A stretch of DNA of 64,000 bases from assembly GCF_027475565.1 (NCBI RefSeq), contig NC_069386.1:33090501-33154500 (forward strand), given 5' to 3'. Below the pieces are notes generated by a model that was not told the origin of the DNA, searched no databases, and saw nothing but the letters and a program-made list of their open reading frames with translations. The position numbers and the translations under genes were made by a program. Every line of letters begins with the position of its first letter. Position 1 is the first letter of the stretch. Positions 46,530-57,466 of the stretch are shown here, piece by piece. This DNA is from Acinonyx jubatus (Eukaryota > Chordata > Mammalia > Carnivora > Felidae).

Positions 46530-46950
46530 AGGATTTGGGCTCTGAAGCAGACAGACCTGCCTTGATGACTGGCTTACCCATTTACTAGATTTGAGAACCT
46601 GAGCAGGTCACGTAACTCTTGTTTCTATCGTCTAAAGGGATAACAATGTTCTTTAACTTTTGTGAGTATTAAATTAGTGCAGGAGTGCCTGGGTGTTTCA
46701 GTTGGTTGAGCGTCCAACTTTGGCTCAGGTCATGATCTTGTGATCTGTGAGTTCGAGCCCTGCGTCGGGCTCTGTGCTGACAGCTCAGAACCTGGAGCCT
46801 GCTTCCGATTCTGTCTCTCTCTCTCTGCCCCTCCCCTACTCACACTCTGTCTCTCTCTCCCTCTGAAAAATAAACATTAAAAAAAATTAAAAAATAATAA
46901 ATTAGACAGTGCATCTAATAAACAGCTTGATAGAGTGCTTCTTAGTACTT
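46530..46950 (+). mobile_element. MIR element split by a SINE
   Basis: ggatttgggctctgaagcag, tttgagaacctgagcaggtc and cttttgtgagtattaaattag, then the SINE at 46683-46899, then a short MIR tail. Confidence 0.6.
46683..46899 (+). mobile_element. SINEC inserted in MIR
   Basis: Head gagtgcctgggtgtttcag, body ggctctgtgctgacagctca, tail aaaaataaacattaaaa. The target site is bracketed by attaaattag / ataaattag. Confidence 0.9.
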
Positions 46951-47062
46951 CATAAATGTACAGTACATGTTCCCAATGTTGCTGCCACCTTTGAGATCAT
47001 CATTATCTCCATCTTTTCTTTTTAGAATTTTATACCTAAATTCTTCTCCTTTTATACCTTTC

Positions 47063-47289
47063 TTTTTTAAAAAAAATTTTTTTAACGTTTATTTATTTTT
47101 GAGATAGAGAGAGACAGAGCATGAACAGGGGAGAGTCAGAGAGAGAGGGAGACACAGAATCTGAAACAGCCTCCAGGCTCTGAGCTGTCAGCACAGAGCC
47201 TGATGCGGGGCTCGAACTCACGGACCGTGAGATCATGACCTGAGCCGAAGTCGGACGCTTAACTGACTGAGCCACCCAGGCGCCCCTAT
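47063..47289 (-). mobile_element. SINEC
   Basis: Perfect 15-bp duplication ccttttatacctttc at 47048-47062 and 47290-47304; head ccacccaggcgcccc. One of the least diverged reverse copies. Confidence 0.95.
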
Positions 47290-47518
47290 CCTTTTATACC
47301 TTTCATCACTAGCTTCTTGCTGATGTTTTCAGTCTATTATAGTTTGAATAATTTCTGTTACTTTTTCTTACAAGTTAATTGATGAAAGCAAGCAGTCAAT
47401 ATGAGAATCTTTTGGTTTATCTTCCTAGCCCTCCTCAGAGTATATTTGGGGCCAAACTAAACTTTGTGTCCCTCTGAGTTATGAGAATTTATGTGACTTA
47501 GCATTATAAGAAGAGAGA

Positions 47519-47723
47519 TGTTTTTTTTTTTTTTTAAAAGGTCTTATTTATTTTTGAGAGAGTGCAAGTGGGGCAGGGGCAGAGGAAGGGAGACGGAGGA
47601 CCCAAGGCGGGGCTTTGTGCTGACAGCAGTGAGGCCGATGTGGGGCTCCAACTGGGAGAATCATGAAAATCATGATCTGAGCTGAAGTTGGACGCCCAAT
47701 TGACTGAGCCACCCAGGTGTCCT
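47519..47723 (-). mobile_element. SINEC
   Basis: Flanked by agaagagag (47509) / agaagagag (47725). Small duplicated atcatgaaaatcatgatc within the body. Confidence 0.9.
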
Positions 47724-47924
47724 GAGAAGAGAGGATTGTTAAGGATTGTTTTGTAATGTGTTCTGTATTATCATACATGTAATGGAGTAGTATAAATGAT
47801 CCTGAGGAGAACTGTGATGAGAAAATTGCTTTTAACAAGGGGCCGATTGTTGCCCATTTTATGTTGGTTTAATTCCTATTAAGAGGTATCCTATTAAATA
47901 AGCTCAAGCAACTGGTGTTGCATG

Positions 47925-48170
47925 AGGGAGTGCAGAGGATTTAGAACTGGATAGATTTTCATTTGGCCACTCCTGTCATTTAGGTGAATTATTTAATCTC
48001 TGAGCCTGTTTTCTTCCCAATTGAATGTATATACCCCTAATTGCCTCCTTGTGTTTATATTTTAAACTGTATCTAGTTTAACTCATTCTTACAGGGTTGA
48101 AAGCAGGGTGTACATGCTAGATACTTGATAGTCTAAAAATAATAAATGAGTACTTTCTCAAAAAGGAGTA
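47925..48170 (+). mobile_element. Possible MIR remains
   Basis: ttagaactggatag, gtgaattatttaatctctga, gcctgttttcttcccaattg follow MIR order loosely. Confidence 0.4.
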
Positions 48171-49161
48171 TTTCATCTAATTCAGTACTTGTTCAGTAAT
48201 TCACTGACTATATATTTACCTTAATGATTATCCACTTTTTTCTTGGCTCAACTGACTTGATGCTAGAGATCTTCAGTGAATAAAACAGATTAACAGTTAA
48301 TGCATGTATTGAGAACTTGATGCAACCTTCTACAGTATCTTAAAAAAGTAAATATGTGTGAGGAGGTGTTTGAAAATGTAGGTGTAAGGGAATGTGAGCA
48401 AATACAGTAAAGGACTCTAAAAACCTATTTGTTATTTTAAAGATACAGATTATATATATGTTTGACTTTTTTGGTAACTGAAATGCAAGGATTACCTGAA
48501 AAAAGTAGTATTTTTTTATTTGGTAGTTCACAGCTATTTTTATGCACTAATATGTATTCTTTGCAGATTTTTAATTTTCATGTATACTTTTTTTGCTGAT
48601 TGATAATCACGTTTATATTATTTCATTAGGAACTATTTTTATATCTAATACTGATATAAACATCTTTATATAAAACTAGGCTTCATTTCTCAACTAAATT
48701 ACTGCCTCTTCTAAAATTTGTTTTTGTGTCTCAGGATCTTGTTTAGCATCTTGCTAGGGATAGGCATTTATTAAATATTTGTTGATTAAATAACATTTGT
48801 TTGTGGAATTGAGCTCTCTTAAATGCTTTGGATCTTCAGGACTCTTCACCATTCAAAATCAAACTTGGTATCAGAACATTTTATATTGCTAGCTCTTATC
48901 TTAAGTTGCTTTGAGATCCTTGCCTTGGTGATTTGTGAAAGGAAGAAAAAAAGGTAACTTAATTGTTATTTTGGTAGGTATGTGTTTAGTTTGCAAACCT
49001 GTCATAAGAGTTCTAATGAATTTGGCTGTGTCTAAATATTTCACCAGCTCTAATTTTTATACACAGGTATACTTACCTAGAGTTACTATTATTTCTGAGT
49101 GGCCTACCTTATATTTCCATAGGTAATCTTGATTTCTTCCCCTTTTTTCTTTAATAAGCAG
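48171..49161. other. MYO9A intron, nothing recognised
   Basis: AT-rich, no named repeat. Confidence 0.45.
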
Positions 49162-49259
49162 GATTGCTTCTCCGTAGAGGGGGAAGATTTGAGGCATGAC
49201 TTTGAACGCTTACAACTGGCCATGGAAATGGTAGGATTTCTTCCCAAGACACGAAGACA
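49162..49259 (+). CDS. MYO9A: MYO9A coding exon 6 (residues 386-418)
   Basis: 98 nt after acceptor tctttaataagcag, ending AGACA|gtgagt. Reads DCFSVEGEDLRHDFERLQLA and then MEMVGFLPKTRR, leaving two bases of a Gln codon. The DxxDFxxLxxAMxxVGF pattern is the usual myosin helix that follows this loop. Clean frame, canonical borders. Confidence 0.95.
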
Positions 49260-50495
49260 GTGAGTTTATTTATTGTACTCTATACCATTGGTAGAGAACA
49301 AATCACAATGTATGGTTAAGAAGTTCCTCTTCCTTGGTCCTTTGAAAGGATTTTCTAATGGATATTGCTGAGCTAGTGCTTCCTTCTCCCTTGTTAAGCA
49401 TTACTTAAAAGACCTGTTATGAATTGCTTTTTTAATTATAAATTCTTTGAAAATCTCTTAAAAGTTGGAGCTCTTCTTCCTGTAAAATGTGCATCCATAA
49501 ATATTTGCATGCAATTGTGGGAATTCATGGTGCTCCTAAAGCCTGTCCATGGACCTTATTTAAAAACTTGCTTTATAATGCTATTTTTATAGTTTCTTAT
49601 TTTCTGCGTCATTGAGCTCTAATCCTAAGGCATGTGTACCTCTCAATAAAACATAATTTCCCTGCTTTTCCTCTGTAAATTTATGTCTGTACTATTGTAC
49701 TAAACATATTTTGTTCATTATAAACAAAATAGAAATGTAAAAAGGTTGAAATAAAGATGAAGCAAATTATATTTAAAATAAAACAAACTTTTTAAAATTA
49801 AAGACAAATAACCTGACTCTCACCAGAAAAAAAAAAAGTAACAACTATTTTTTTGAGACAGGAATTGAATTATGTCAGATGTGATTATATTGTCAACTTT
49901 TAATCTTACACTAAAAGTAGAATAACAGCTCTGCTGTTTTCTTGCTTACTTGTGATTACATCATTAGTATGATCTTCAGTTAGATTATTTGCCAAAATGA
50001 TTTTTTGCCAAATAGTACAATATGCAAGTAATAGTAAATATGCAAGCCAATTTAATTAGTCACATAAACTGCATTTCACTGAAAGTTACTAAGTAAATGA
50101 GAGTACCACTCTAGTTCCTCCATGCTATATTATATTCGTCCGTCAACATACCTCATGTGATACCTGATTGACATATATGGACCAAAGTGTCAGTCTGTAT
50201 ATTAAATAATAGTGAAACTTAATTTCATTTTTTTAAAGGTAACATACATTGGAAATAAAATATTTCTCATACACCAAGGGATTGTGTGTCTTTTACACTT
50301 TCTGATATCACTGTATTTCATATTGGAAAACACTGGAAAAAGTATGTTCTTAGTAGCCTGGCCTTAATTTGACCTTTCTTTATCTTTTAGTATTATCTTC
50401 AGATACTCCCTAACACAAGTTTTGCATTTTAACTAGGCTGATGGTGTGTCCTAAAACAGTATGTTGTATTCTGAATGTTCAGTATTTTTCCAATT
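49260..50495. other. MYO9A intron, nothing recognised
   Basis: AT-rich; no named repeat before the SINE pair. Confidence 0.45.
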
Positions 50496-50513
50496 CCTTG
50501 AAGGACCCATCTT

Positions 50514-50756
50514 AAAAAATTTTTTTCTTCATTTTATTTTAATAATAATAATAATAATGATAATAGTTATATTTATTTATTTTGGGAGAGAGAGAGAGAG
50601 TAGGTGGGGCAGAGAGAGAGGGAGAGAGAATCCCAAGCAGGCTCTAAGCTGTCATCGTGGAGCCTGATGGGGGGCTCGATCCCACAAACTGTGAGATCAT
50701 GACCCGAGTGAAATTGAGAGTCAGATGCTTGATTGACTGAGCCACCCAGGTGTCCA
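50514..50756 (-). mobile_element. SINEC, left member of a pair, with (AAT)n tail
   Basis: Reverse copy whose tail region holds an AAT array at 50540-50568. One duplication, ccttgaaggacccatctt (50496-50513) / ccttgaaggacacatctt (50969-50986), encloses this copy and the next. Confidence 0.88.
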
Positions 50757-50968
50757 TTCATTTATTTAATTTAGAGAGAGAAAGAGAGAGAGAGAGAGAG
50801 GGAGGGAGAAAACAAGCTGGGGGAGAGGGACGGAGGGAAAGAGAATTCCAAGCAGACTCTGTGCTGAGCACAGAGCTCAATGTGGGGCTCTTATCCCATG
50901 ACCCCAGGATCGTGACCTGAGCCAAAATCAAGAATTGGATGCTCAACCAACTGAGCCATCCAAATGCG
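50757..50968 (-). mobile_element. SINEC, right member of a pair
   Basis: Reverse copy with GA array at 50774-50800; decayed head ctgagccatccaaatgcgcc. Abuts the copy at 50514-50756 with no unique sequence between. Confidence 0.88.
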
Positions 50969-51142
50969 CCTTGAAGGACACATCTTTATCTCTTTTTCAG
51001 TCATTCACATACGTTCAGTTCTTTTTTTGATAACATATCATATGTACTGCTATTCCCCTCTCCGGTGACCATGATTAATTATCTGCTGATAATTCACAAA
51101 ATTCTTTTCCACTGCACTCAGATCTAATCCAGAATTATTCTT

Positions 51143-51384
51143 TTTTTTTTTTTTTTTTTTTATCAGCAGCTTTTTTTTTTTTTTTTAACGTTTATTTATT
51201 TTTGAGAGAGAGACAGAATGCGAGTGGGTTTGGGGCAGAGAGAGAGGGAGACACAGAATCCGAAGCAGGCTCCAGGCTCTGAGCTGTCAGCACAGAGCCC
51301 GACATGGGGCTTGAACTCATGAGCTGTGAGATCATGACCTGAGCCGAAGTTGGTTGCTCAACCGACTGAGCCACCCAGGCGCCC
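51143..51384 (-). mobile_element. SINEC with interrupted poly-T
   Basis: Perfect 14-bp duplication ccagaattattctt at 51129-51142 and 51385-51398. The tail is T19, atcagcagc, T17, so the A-tail contains a 9-base insert. Confidence 0.94.
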
Positions 51385-51486
51385 CCAGAATTATTCTTAA
51401 CACAGCCCTGTAGGCAGCCCAAAATTTGGTATATTAATTGAAACCTGTTTGCTTTAGAGTACTGTACATGTCTTCCCTTTTTATTT

Positions 51487-51589
51487 TTTTTTAAAGTTTA
51501 AGTAATTTCTATACCCAGTGTGAGGCTCAAACTCATGGTCTTGAGATCAAGAGTCACACACTCTTCCTACTGAGCCAGCCAGTCACCCC
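51487..51589 (-). mobile_element. Old short carnivore SINE
   Basis: agtaatttctatacccagtg, aggctcaaactcatggtc, ctgagccagccagtcacccc. Flanked by catgtc on both sides. Confidence 0.7.
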
Positions 51590-52071
51590 ATGTCCCGTCT
51601 TTTTGGTGAAATTTTTCTTAATTGTGTATTGTTTCTGCCTTCAGTATTTTAGTATACCTTGCCTTACAGTTTTTGAGTCTGTGTTATCTCTTATTGCAAG
51701 ATTATAAGCTTTCTGAGAACAGGAATTCTTATTCATATTTGTAAATCTTTTTTATGTTTAATCATTGTACATGAGATTGTTATGTAACATTTATTATTGG
51801 AGACTATGCATTATGTATTTGTGTGTGAGAAAACGTTAATGTGCAGATTATTGAACCCCATATTCTGAAACAATGTAATTAGCAACTATATAAAATCCTA
51901 CTAAAAACAGTTTTTAATAAATGGCCCATGAATTTGTGTTTTTATATTTTTTGGCTTCCATTAGTCTGTATAATGATTCAGTTGATACTGAATTTCCTCT
52001 CTAACCCAGAGTACTTTTATAAATTATTCCTTTATAATTGACCTGTGTTTTATTTGAGTTGTATTAATGAT
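51590..52071. other. MYO9A intron, faint L2 trace
   Basis: 51670-51760 has an L2-like piece (gattataagctttctgagaa). Otherwise nothing. Confidence 0.35.
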
Positions 52072-52085
52072 TCAAACATTTAAAA

Positions 52086-52290
52086 TTTTAAACTTTATTT
52101 ATTTTTGAGTGAGAGACTAAGAGAGTGAGCAGGGGAGGGGCAGAGAGAGAGGGAGAGAGAAAATGTCAAGCAGGCTCCATGCTGTCAGCACAGAGCCCGA
52201 TGTAGGGCTCGAACTCACAAACCACGAGATCATGATCTGAGCCCAAACCAAGAGTCGGATGCTTAACCATCTGAGCCACTCAGGTGCCTC
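52086..52290 (-). mobile_element. SINEC
   Basis: Perfect 14-bp duplication tcaaacatttaaaa at 52072-52085 and 52291-52304. Confidence 0.93.
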
Positions 52291-52304
52291 TCAAACATTT
52301 AAAA

Positions 52305-53158
52305 CTTTAAATTGTTTGAAAAATTAGATCAACTAGTTGTTGATTCAGGGATTTTGAATGTATAGGTTAGATTCCTAACGCAGTATCTTTATTTTATTTA
52401 GAACACTTAGTAATTTTTGGAAAACACACTAGTTAAAATTTTACAGGTAGGACAGGTTTATTACAAGGAAACAATGGGACAAGCCAGAAGGATGTGTATA
52501 TATGTATGGATTTCTAGGAAGGGCTTTTAGATGGAAGGTTCAGCTATGTTAAATGCCTTTGAGGGGTCAGGTAAGTTAGGACACAATATACTTTTCGTGG
52601 TTTCATGGAGGTCATTGGTAGCTTCAGTGAGATATTTTAATGGAGTCAGATGCCAGAATGTGATAGTAAACAGGGAATGACAAAGTGAAGACAAGTGTGT
52701 AAGTTAACAGTTTAAAAAGCCTGTTTGTGAAGGGAAGGAGAAGATGTAGGATCTAGGATGGGTTATTTAAAGAGAAAAGTGGACATGATATTATTTTGGT
52801 AGAAAGTTCTTGTAGGTTCAGGTAAGATATAGGAAATAGGTATAATAAAATTCCTGAGTCACCTGGAGTTCCCAGGATGTAGAGCACAAGTAGAGGTTTA
52901 GTTGTTGACTGGAGAAGGGTCGTGTGTTCCTCTTAGATGGGAGGGAAGAATGGAAAGGAGGGTCCAGATGTAGATGCTGTTTTTATAGGAGGGGCATGAT
53001 ATCAGGTAATTTACCCTAATGACCTCATAGTGTTTGTTTTAAAAGCATTTATCAAGGGCACCTTAGTATGATGTAGGTAAACATTTCAAAGATGTAACTA
53101 ATAATGAAAGATCACCTAAGCTACTTAGTTAAAAAAATACAGATTCCAAGCACTTGCC
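52305..53158. other. MYO9A intron, possible ancient repeat
   Basis: 52540-52930 (catggaggtcattggtagct) resembles the unassigned mammal-wide repeat also suspected at 9790-10070. Nothing firm. Confidence 0.35.
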
Positions 53159-53175
53159 TTTAAAGTTTCTGATGC

Positions 53176-53391
53176 TGGGGCGCCTGGGTGGCGCAGTTGG
53201 TTAAGCGTCCGACTTCAGCCAGGTCACGATCTCGCGGTCCATGAGTTCGAGCCCCGCGTCGGGCTCTGGGCTGATGGCTCAGAGCCTGGAGCCTGTTTCT
53301 GATTCTGTGTCTCCCTCTCTCTCTGCCCCTCCCCAGTTCATGCTCTGTCTCTCTCTGTCCCAAAAATAAATAAACGTTGAAAAAAAATTTT
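53176..53391 (+). mobile_element. Young felid SINEC with near-intact tRNA-like promoter
   Basis: Perfect 17-bp duplication tttaaagtttctgatgc at 53159-53175 and 53392-53408. The head ggggcgcctgggtggcgcag and the box-B-like gagttcgagccccgcg keep several CpGs that most other copies here have lost. Tail caaaaataaataaacgttg then A-run. It looks like the youngest insertion in the window. RNA polymerase III type promoter inferred from the tRNA-like head. Confidence 0.95.
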
Positions 53392-53408
53392 TTTAAAGTT
53401 TCTGATGC

Positions 53409-53770
53409 AGTAGATCTGAATTATACAATGTAGGGAAAGGATACAATTCCAGGCAGGATGAAAAACATTTAGAAAGGTATGGATTTTGAAACACTATAGC
53501 AGATTCAGGCAATAGCAAGTCGTCTTCTAACAACTATGTTTGAAAAGTGATATAGTACTGAAAGTAAGGTTATGTAAAGCACTTTGTGAAGTACCTGACA
53601 TAATATACATAATTTTTATTATTATAATTAGTATTCCTATATTTTTTATTTTTATAATGATTAGATACTTCATATTTGTAGTGGTTAATGTGCTTGATTA
53701 GAATTTTGCAGTGAAGTAAGTGTAGAGAATACACATAAGCAAGCTGTAATTTATGGTTTTATTTTCACAG
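53409..53770. other. MYO9A intron up to the acceptor at 53770
   Basis: No named repeat; ends in a pyrimidine-rich acceptor. Confidence 0.45.
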
Positions 53771-53897
53771 GATTTTCTCTCTTCTCTCAGCAATACTACA
53801 TTTGGGTAATATCTGTTATAAAAAGAAGACATATCGGGATGACTCCATAGATATCTGTAATCCTGAAGTTCTGCCTATTGTCTCAGAATTATTAGAA
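53771..53897 (+). CDS. MYO9A: MYO9A coding exon 7 (residues 418-460)
   Basis: 127 nt after acceptor ttttattttcacag, ending TTAGAA|gtgagt. The first base completes Gln418, then IFSLLSAILHLGNICYKKKT and YRDDSIDICNPEVLPIVSELLE. IFxLLSAILHLGN is a hallmark of the myosin upper 50K domain. Ends in phase 0. No breaks. Confidence 0.96.
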
Positions 53898-54697
53898 GTG
53901 AGTGATTATATTTTCAGTTGTCATTTCTCAAATACTGGGGTAACTGCTCACTTTTAATTTTGTGTAACTATTTGGTTAGGTGTAAATGGGTTAATGCTTT
54001 TTATTATGGTGTTTCTTGGAAAGATGGAATTTTTGCTATTACCAGAATCTCTAAAAGGCTTGGGTTTTCTTGCCTGTCTCCCTTTGGCCAGATATCCATA
54101 ATCCCTCAATTTGCTGGATAGGATCAGTATTTCGCTCTAGACTGTATCATGTTCTAAGCCATTAATAGTGTTTCTCCCTCTATATTTGAGATTTGTTTCT
54201 CATACTAAGATTATGGTTAGATTATTTATTTGAAGATGGAATATCTGGATGAGTGAAGAGAAAAGGGTACTTACCTTTTTTCTATTCATGTCTAAATAGG
54301 AGCCAAAGGTCTTAATTTCCTACCATGCTTCTTCCTATAATCAAGGTCTTTATTGCCTCATTCTTCTGGGAGTGATGATTTCCCATGTTTTCCCAGCTCA
54401 TTTCTCATCTTGCCAGATTCATCTCAAAATCATTTTACAGGCCTTCTCGTTTGACAGAGCAAGGAAATACATGTGTGTTTACTAATCCATGTATAGTCAC
54501 ATACTACAAATGTTTTTATATATCCATGTATATCTATATAAAGGTAAACCTGAGGTCATACTGATGTTTCTAACTAATACATTATCACATGTATCATCCT
54601 AGCCTTCTCCCCTTGTATAGAAACTCCCACTTTAACAATAAGGAAGCTATCTCCTACCATCTGCCATTCATTTATTTAATTATTCAATTTCAGTATA
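53898..54697. other. MYO9A intron, nothing recognised
   Basis: No SINE, L1 or exon-like segment recognised. Confidence 0.45.
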
Positions 54698-54774
54698 CAG
54701 TTGACCCTTGAACAATGCAGTGGTTAGGGATGCCAGCTCTCCTGGGCAGTAAAAAAATCTGTGTATAACTTTTT

Positions 54775-55151
54775 AAAAAAAAAATTTTATTTTTAAAAAT
54801 TTACATCCAAATTAGCATATAGTGCAACAGTGATTTCAGGAGTAGATTTCTTAATGCCCCTTACCCATTTAGCCCATCCCCCCTCCCACAACCCCTCCAG
54901 TAACCCTCAGTTTGTTCTCCATATTTATGAGTCTCATCTGTTTTGTCCCCCTCCCTGTTTTTTTATTATTTTTGTTTCCCTTCCCTTATGTTCATCTGTT
55001 GTCTCTTAAAGTCCTCATATGAGTGAAGTCATATCATTTTTGTCTTTCTCTGGCTCACTAATTTCACTTAGCATAATACCCTCCAGTTCCATCTCCATGT
55101 AGTTGCAAATGGCAAGATTTCATTATTTTTGATTGCTGAGTAATACTTCAT

Positions 55152-55195
<44 letters not shown>

Positions 55196-55244
55196 CATAC
55201 ACACACCCACATATATATACACATATATACATATACATGTGTGT

Positions 55245-55281
<37 letters not shown>

Positions 55282-55532
55282 TACACACACACACCACATC
55301 TTCTTTATCCATTCATCCATCGATGGACATTTGGGCTCTTTCCATACTTTGGCTATTGTCGATAGTTCTGCTATAAACATGGGGGTGCATGTGTCCCTTC
55401 GAAACAGCACACCTGTATCCCTTGGATAAATACCTAGTAGTGCAATTGCTGGGTTGTAGGGTAGTTCTATTTTTAGTTTTTTGAGGAACCTCCATACTGT
55501 TTTCCAGAGTGGCCGCACCAGTTTGCATTCCC
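54775..55532 (-). mobile_element. Younger 5'-truncated L1 inside MER2
   Basis: Duplication atctgtgtataactttt at 54757-54773 and 55533-55549. Same 3'UTR type as 41561-42384 (ccctccagtaaccctcagtt). ORF2 end in reverse (PYNPAIALLGIYPRDTGVLF). A long TA/CA array has grown inside. Confidence 0.93.
55157..55293. repeat. Compound (TA)n / (CA)n microsatellite
   Basis: About 17 TA units followed by mixed TACA and CA arrays. Begins at the L1 position reading cattgtgcatatata. Confidence 0.95.
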
Positions 55533-55787
55533 ATCTGTGTATAACTTTTAACTCCCCCAAAATGTAATAGCCTGTTGTTGACCAGAAGCCTTATTAAACA
55601 GTTGGTTAATACATATTTTGTATGTTACATCTATCATATACTGTATTCTTACAGTAAAGTAAGCAAGGGAAAAGAAAATGTTAAAACCATAAGGAAGAGA
55701 AAATACATTTACAGTATTGTATTTATTGAAAAACACCCGCATGTTAAGTAGACCCATGTAGTTCAAATCCACGTTAAGTGTCAACTG

Positions 55788-56039
55788 TCCATGTATGGGA
55801 ATGTACATATATCTATGTACACATACACTGATATAGGAAATGACTATCAACTAGAGTATGGTGTTCCTTCTGCTTTTAGTTTTTCTGACTCCATTCATCC
55901 AGAATTAATTTAGGTTAGCACCTTTTTCTCCCACTCCCTTCGTTTAGGTTGTTTCATATATTTGTCATACAGTTAGATTTTGTTGTCATGGTCTGCATTC
56001 TTTCCTAGGATCCCTCAGTGTCTGAAATAATTTTCTAAA
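55788..56039. other. MYO9A intron, nothing recognised
   Basis: No named repeat. Confidence 0.4.
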
Positions 56040-56460
56040 AAATTTGTTCTTTGTACTTTATGGGTTATGGCAAATGCATAATGTCATGTTCTTCCATTAT
56101 GTTACTATTGGTATAGAATAGTTTCATTCCTAAAAGCCTCTTGTATTTCACCTGTTCAACCCCTCTCCCCAAACTCCTAGCAACCACTGATCTTTTTACT
56201 ATGCCTGTAGATTTGCCTTTTTCAGAATGTAACATAATTGAAATTATATAGAATGCAGCCTTTTCAGACTGATTTGCTTCACTTAGCAGTATGCATTTAA
56301 GATTCATTCATATCTTTTTTGTGACTTGATAGCTCATTTCTCTTTATTGCTGGGTAATATGCCATTGTATGCATGTACCATAATTTGTTTATTCATTCAC
56401 CTATTGAAGGACATCTTGGTTGTTTACATTTTTTTGCAGGTATAAATAGCCTGCTTTTTT
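56040..56460 (-). mobile_element. Old L1 3' fragment
   Basis: cctagcaaccactgatcttt, tcacttagcagtatgcattt, attgaaggacatcttggttg: L1M end in reverse. Confidence 0.65.
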
Positions 56461-57257
56461 ATGTTAAAATATTACTTATCTTTCAAATTTTGGTTCATTT
56501 GCCTCTTCATAGAGATTAACCTTATGAAATGCTGTAAGCTGACTCCATCAGAATAGAACATTTGTGTCTGCTTAGCCTAATTTAATTTTGGTTTTGTAGC
56601 AGAAAGTTATTTAGTGGTTTGTGTTCATTATAAGGCGGCAGTGCTTTTTGAGGGCAATGGATGCCTCTTTCTTATTTATCTAACCTTAGAGTGCTTATTT
56701 TGCACATGCCTGGGTGTTGCTTATTAACTTAAGTGAAATTAGTTAGCCTGGCAGAAGGGGCAGAAGAGGATACATGGAGTTGAAACTAGACTCATTCATT
56801 GAAAGAAGTTTTACTAGGATGTGGAGTGTGGTATTTGAAGGTGGTAATTTTGAAGGTCATGAGGTTGACAATAGGTGAATGAATAAACAATTTCAGTCAG
56901 GCATTTTAGGTGATATTTTAGTCAACATGTAGTCAATAAAAACACTTATGAACAGGTTCTAAGAATGGAGGTTTGGTAGTAAGTAGGAAGAAGTTATCTT
57001 CAAGGTTTGAGGAGCTATAGAAGTACTGACAGGACCTACCATAGTATCATGCCTGTATTTAGTTCTTAGAAATTATTTTTAAGATGATTTCCTGTAATTG
57101 GTTAAAATTGGTAATAATAATTGCAACCTTAAGGCTTTTGTTGAGATAGAATTCAAAGATAGGAACAGTAAGTGGTTTAATTAAAATATAAATTCTTTAG
57201 TTAAGATTTTAATTTATTTCTTCTCACAGTGGTTCAGTTCAATGATAACTTTAGATT
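56461..57257. other. MYO9A intron, nothing recognised
   Basis: No named repeat or exon. Confidence 0.4.
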
Positions 57258-57466
57258 TTTTTTTTTTTAACTATTAATGTTTATTTATTTTGAGAGAGAG
57301 AGAGAGAGATGGAGAGGGTACAGAGAAAGAGGGAGAGAGACTTTTAACCAGGTTCCATACTCAAGCTGGAACCTGAGGCGGGGCTTGATCCCATGAACCA
57401 TGAGATCATGACTTGTGCTGAAATCAAGAGTTGTACGCTTAACTGTCTGCGCCACCCAGGCACCCC
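57258..57466 (-). mobile_element. SINEC
   Basis: Reverse copy; head gcgccacccaggcacccc; GA array at 57293-57309. Confidence 0.9.

Larger units (their letters stand above)
54698..55787. mobile_element. MER2-type (Tigger-related) DNA transposon split by L1
   Basis: Inverted ends cagttgacccttgaacaa (left) and gtgtcaactg (right). Inner pieces tgtgtataacttttaactcc, aatagcctgttgttgacc and aagagaaaatacatttac follow the MER2 order. The middle 54775-55532 is a later L1, bracketed by a duplication of MER2 sequence. Confidence 0.78.

Noticed and set aside
55068..55560. ORFs rich in CVCVCV, IYIYIY or HTHTHT
   Set aside because: Translations of the compound TA/CA microsatellite in L1. The same applies to those over the GT arrays near 14300, 19650 and 26005.
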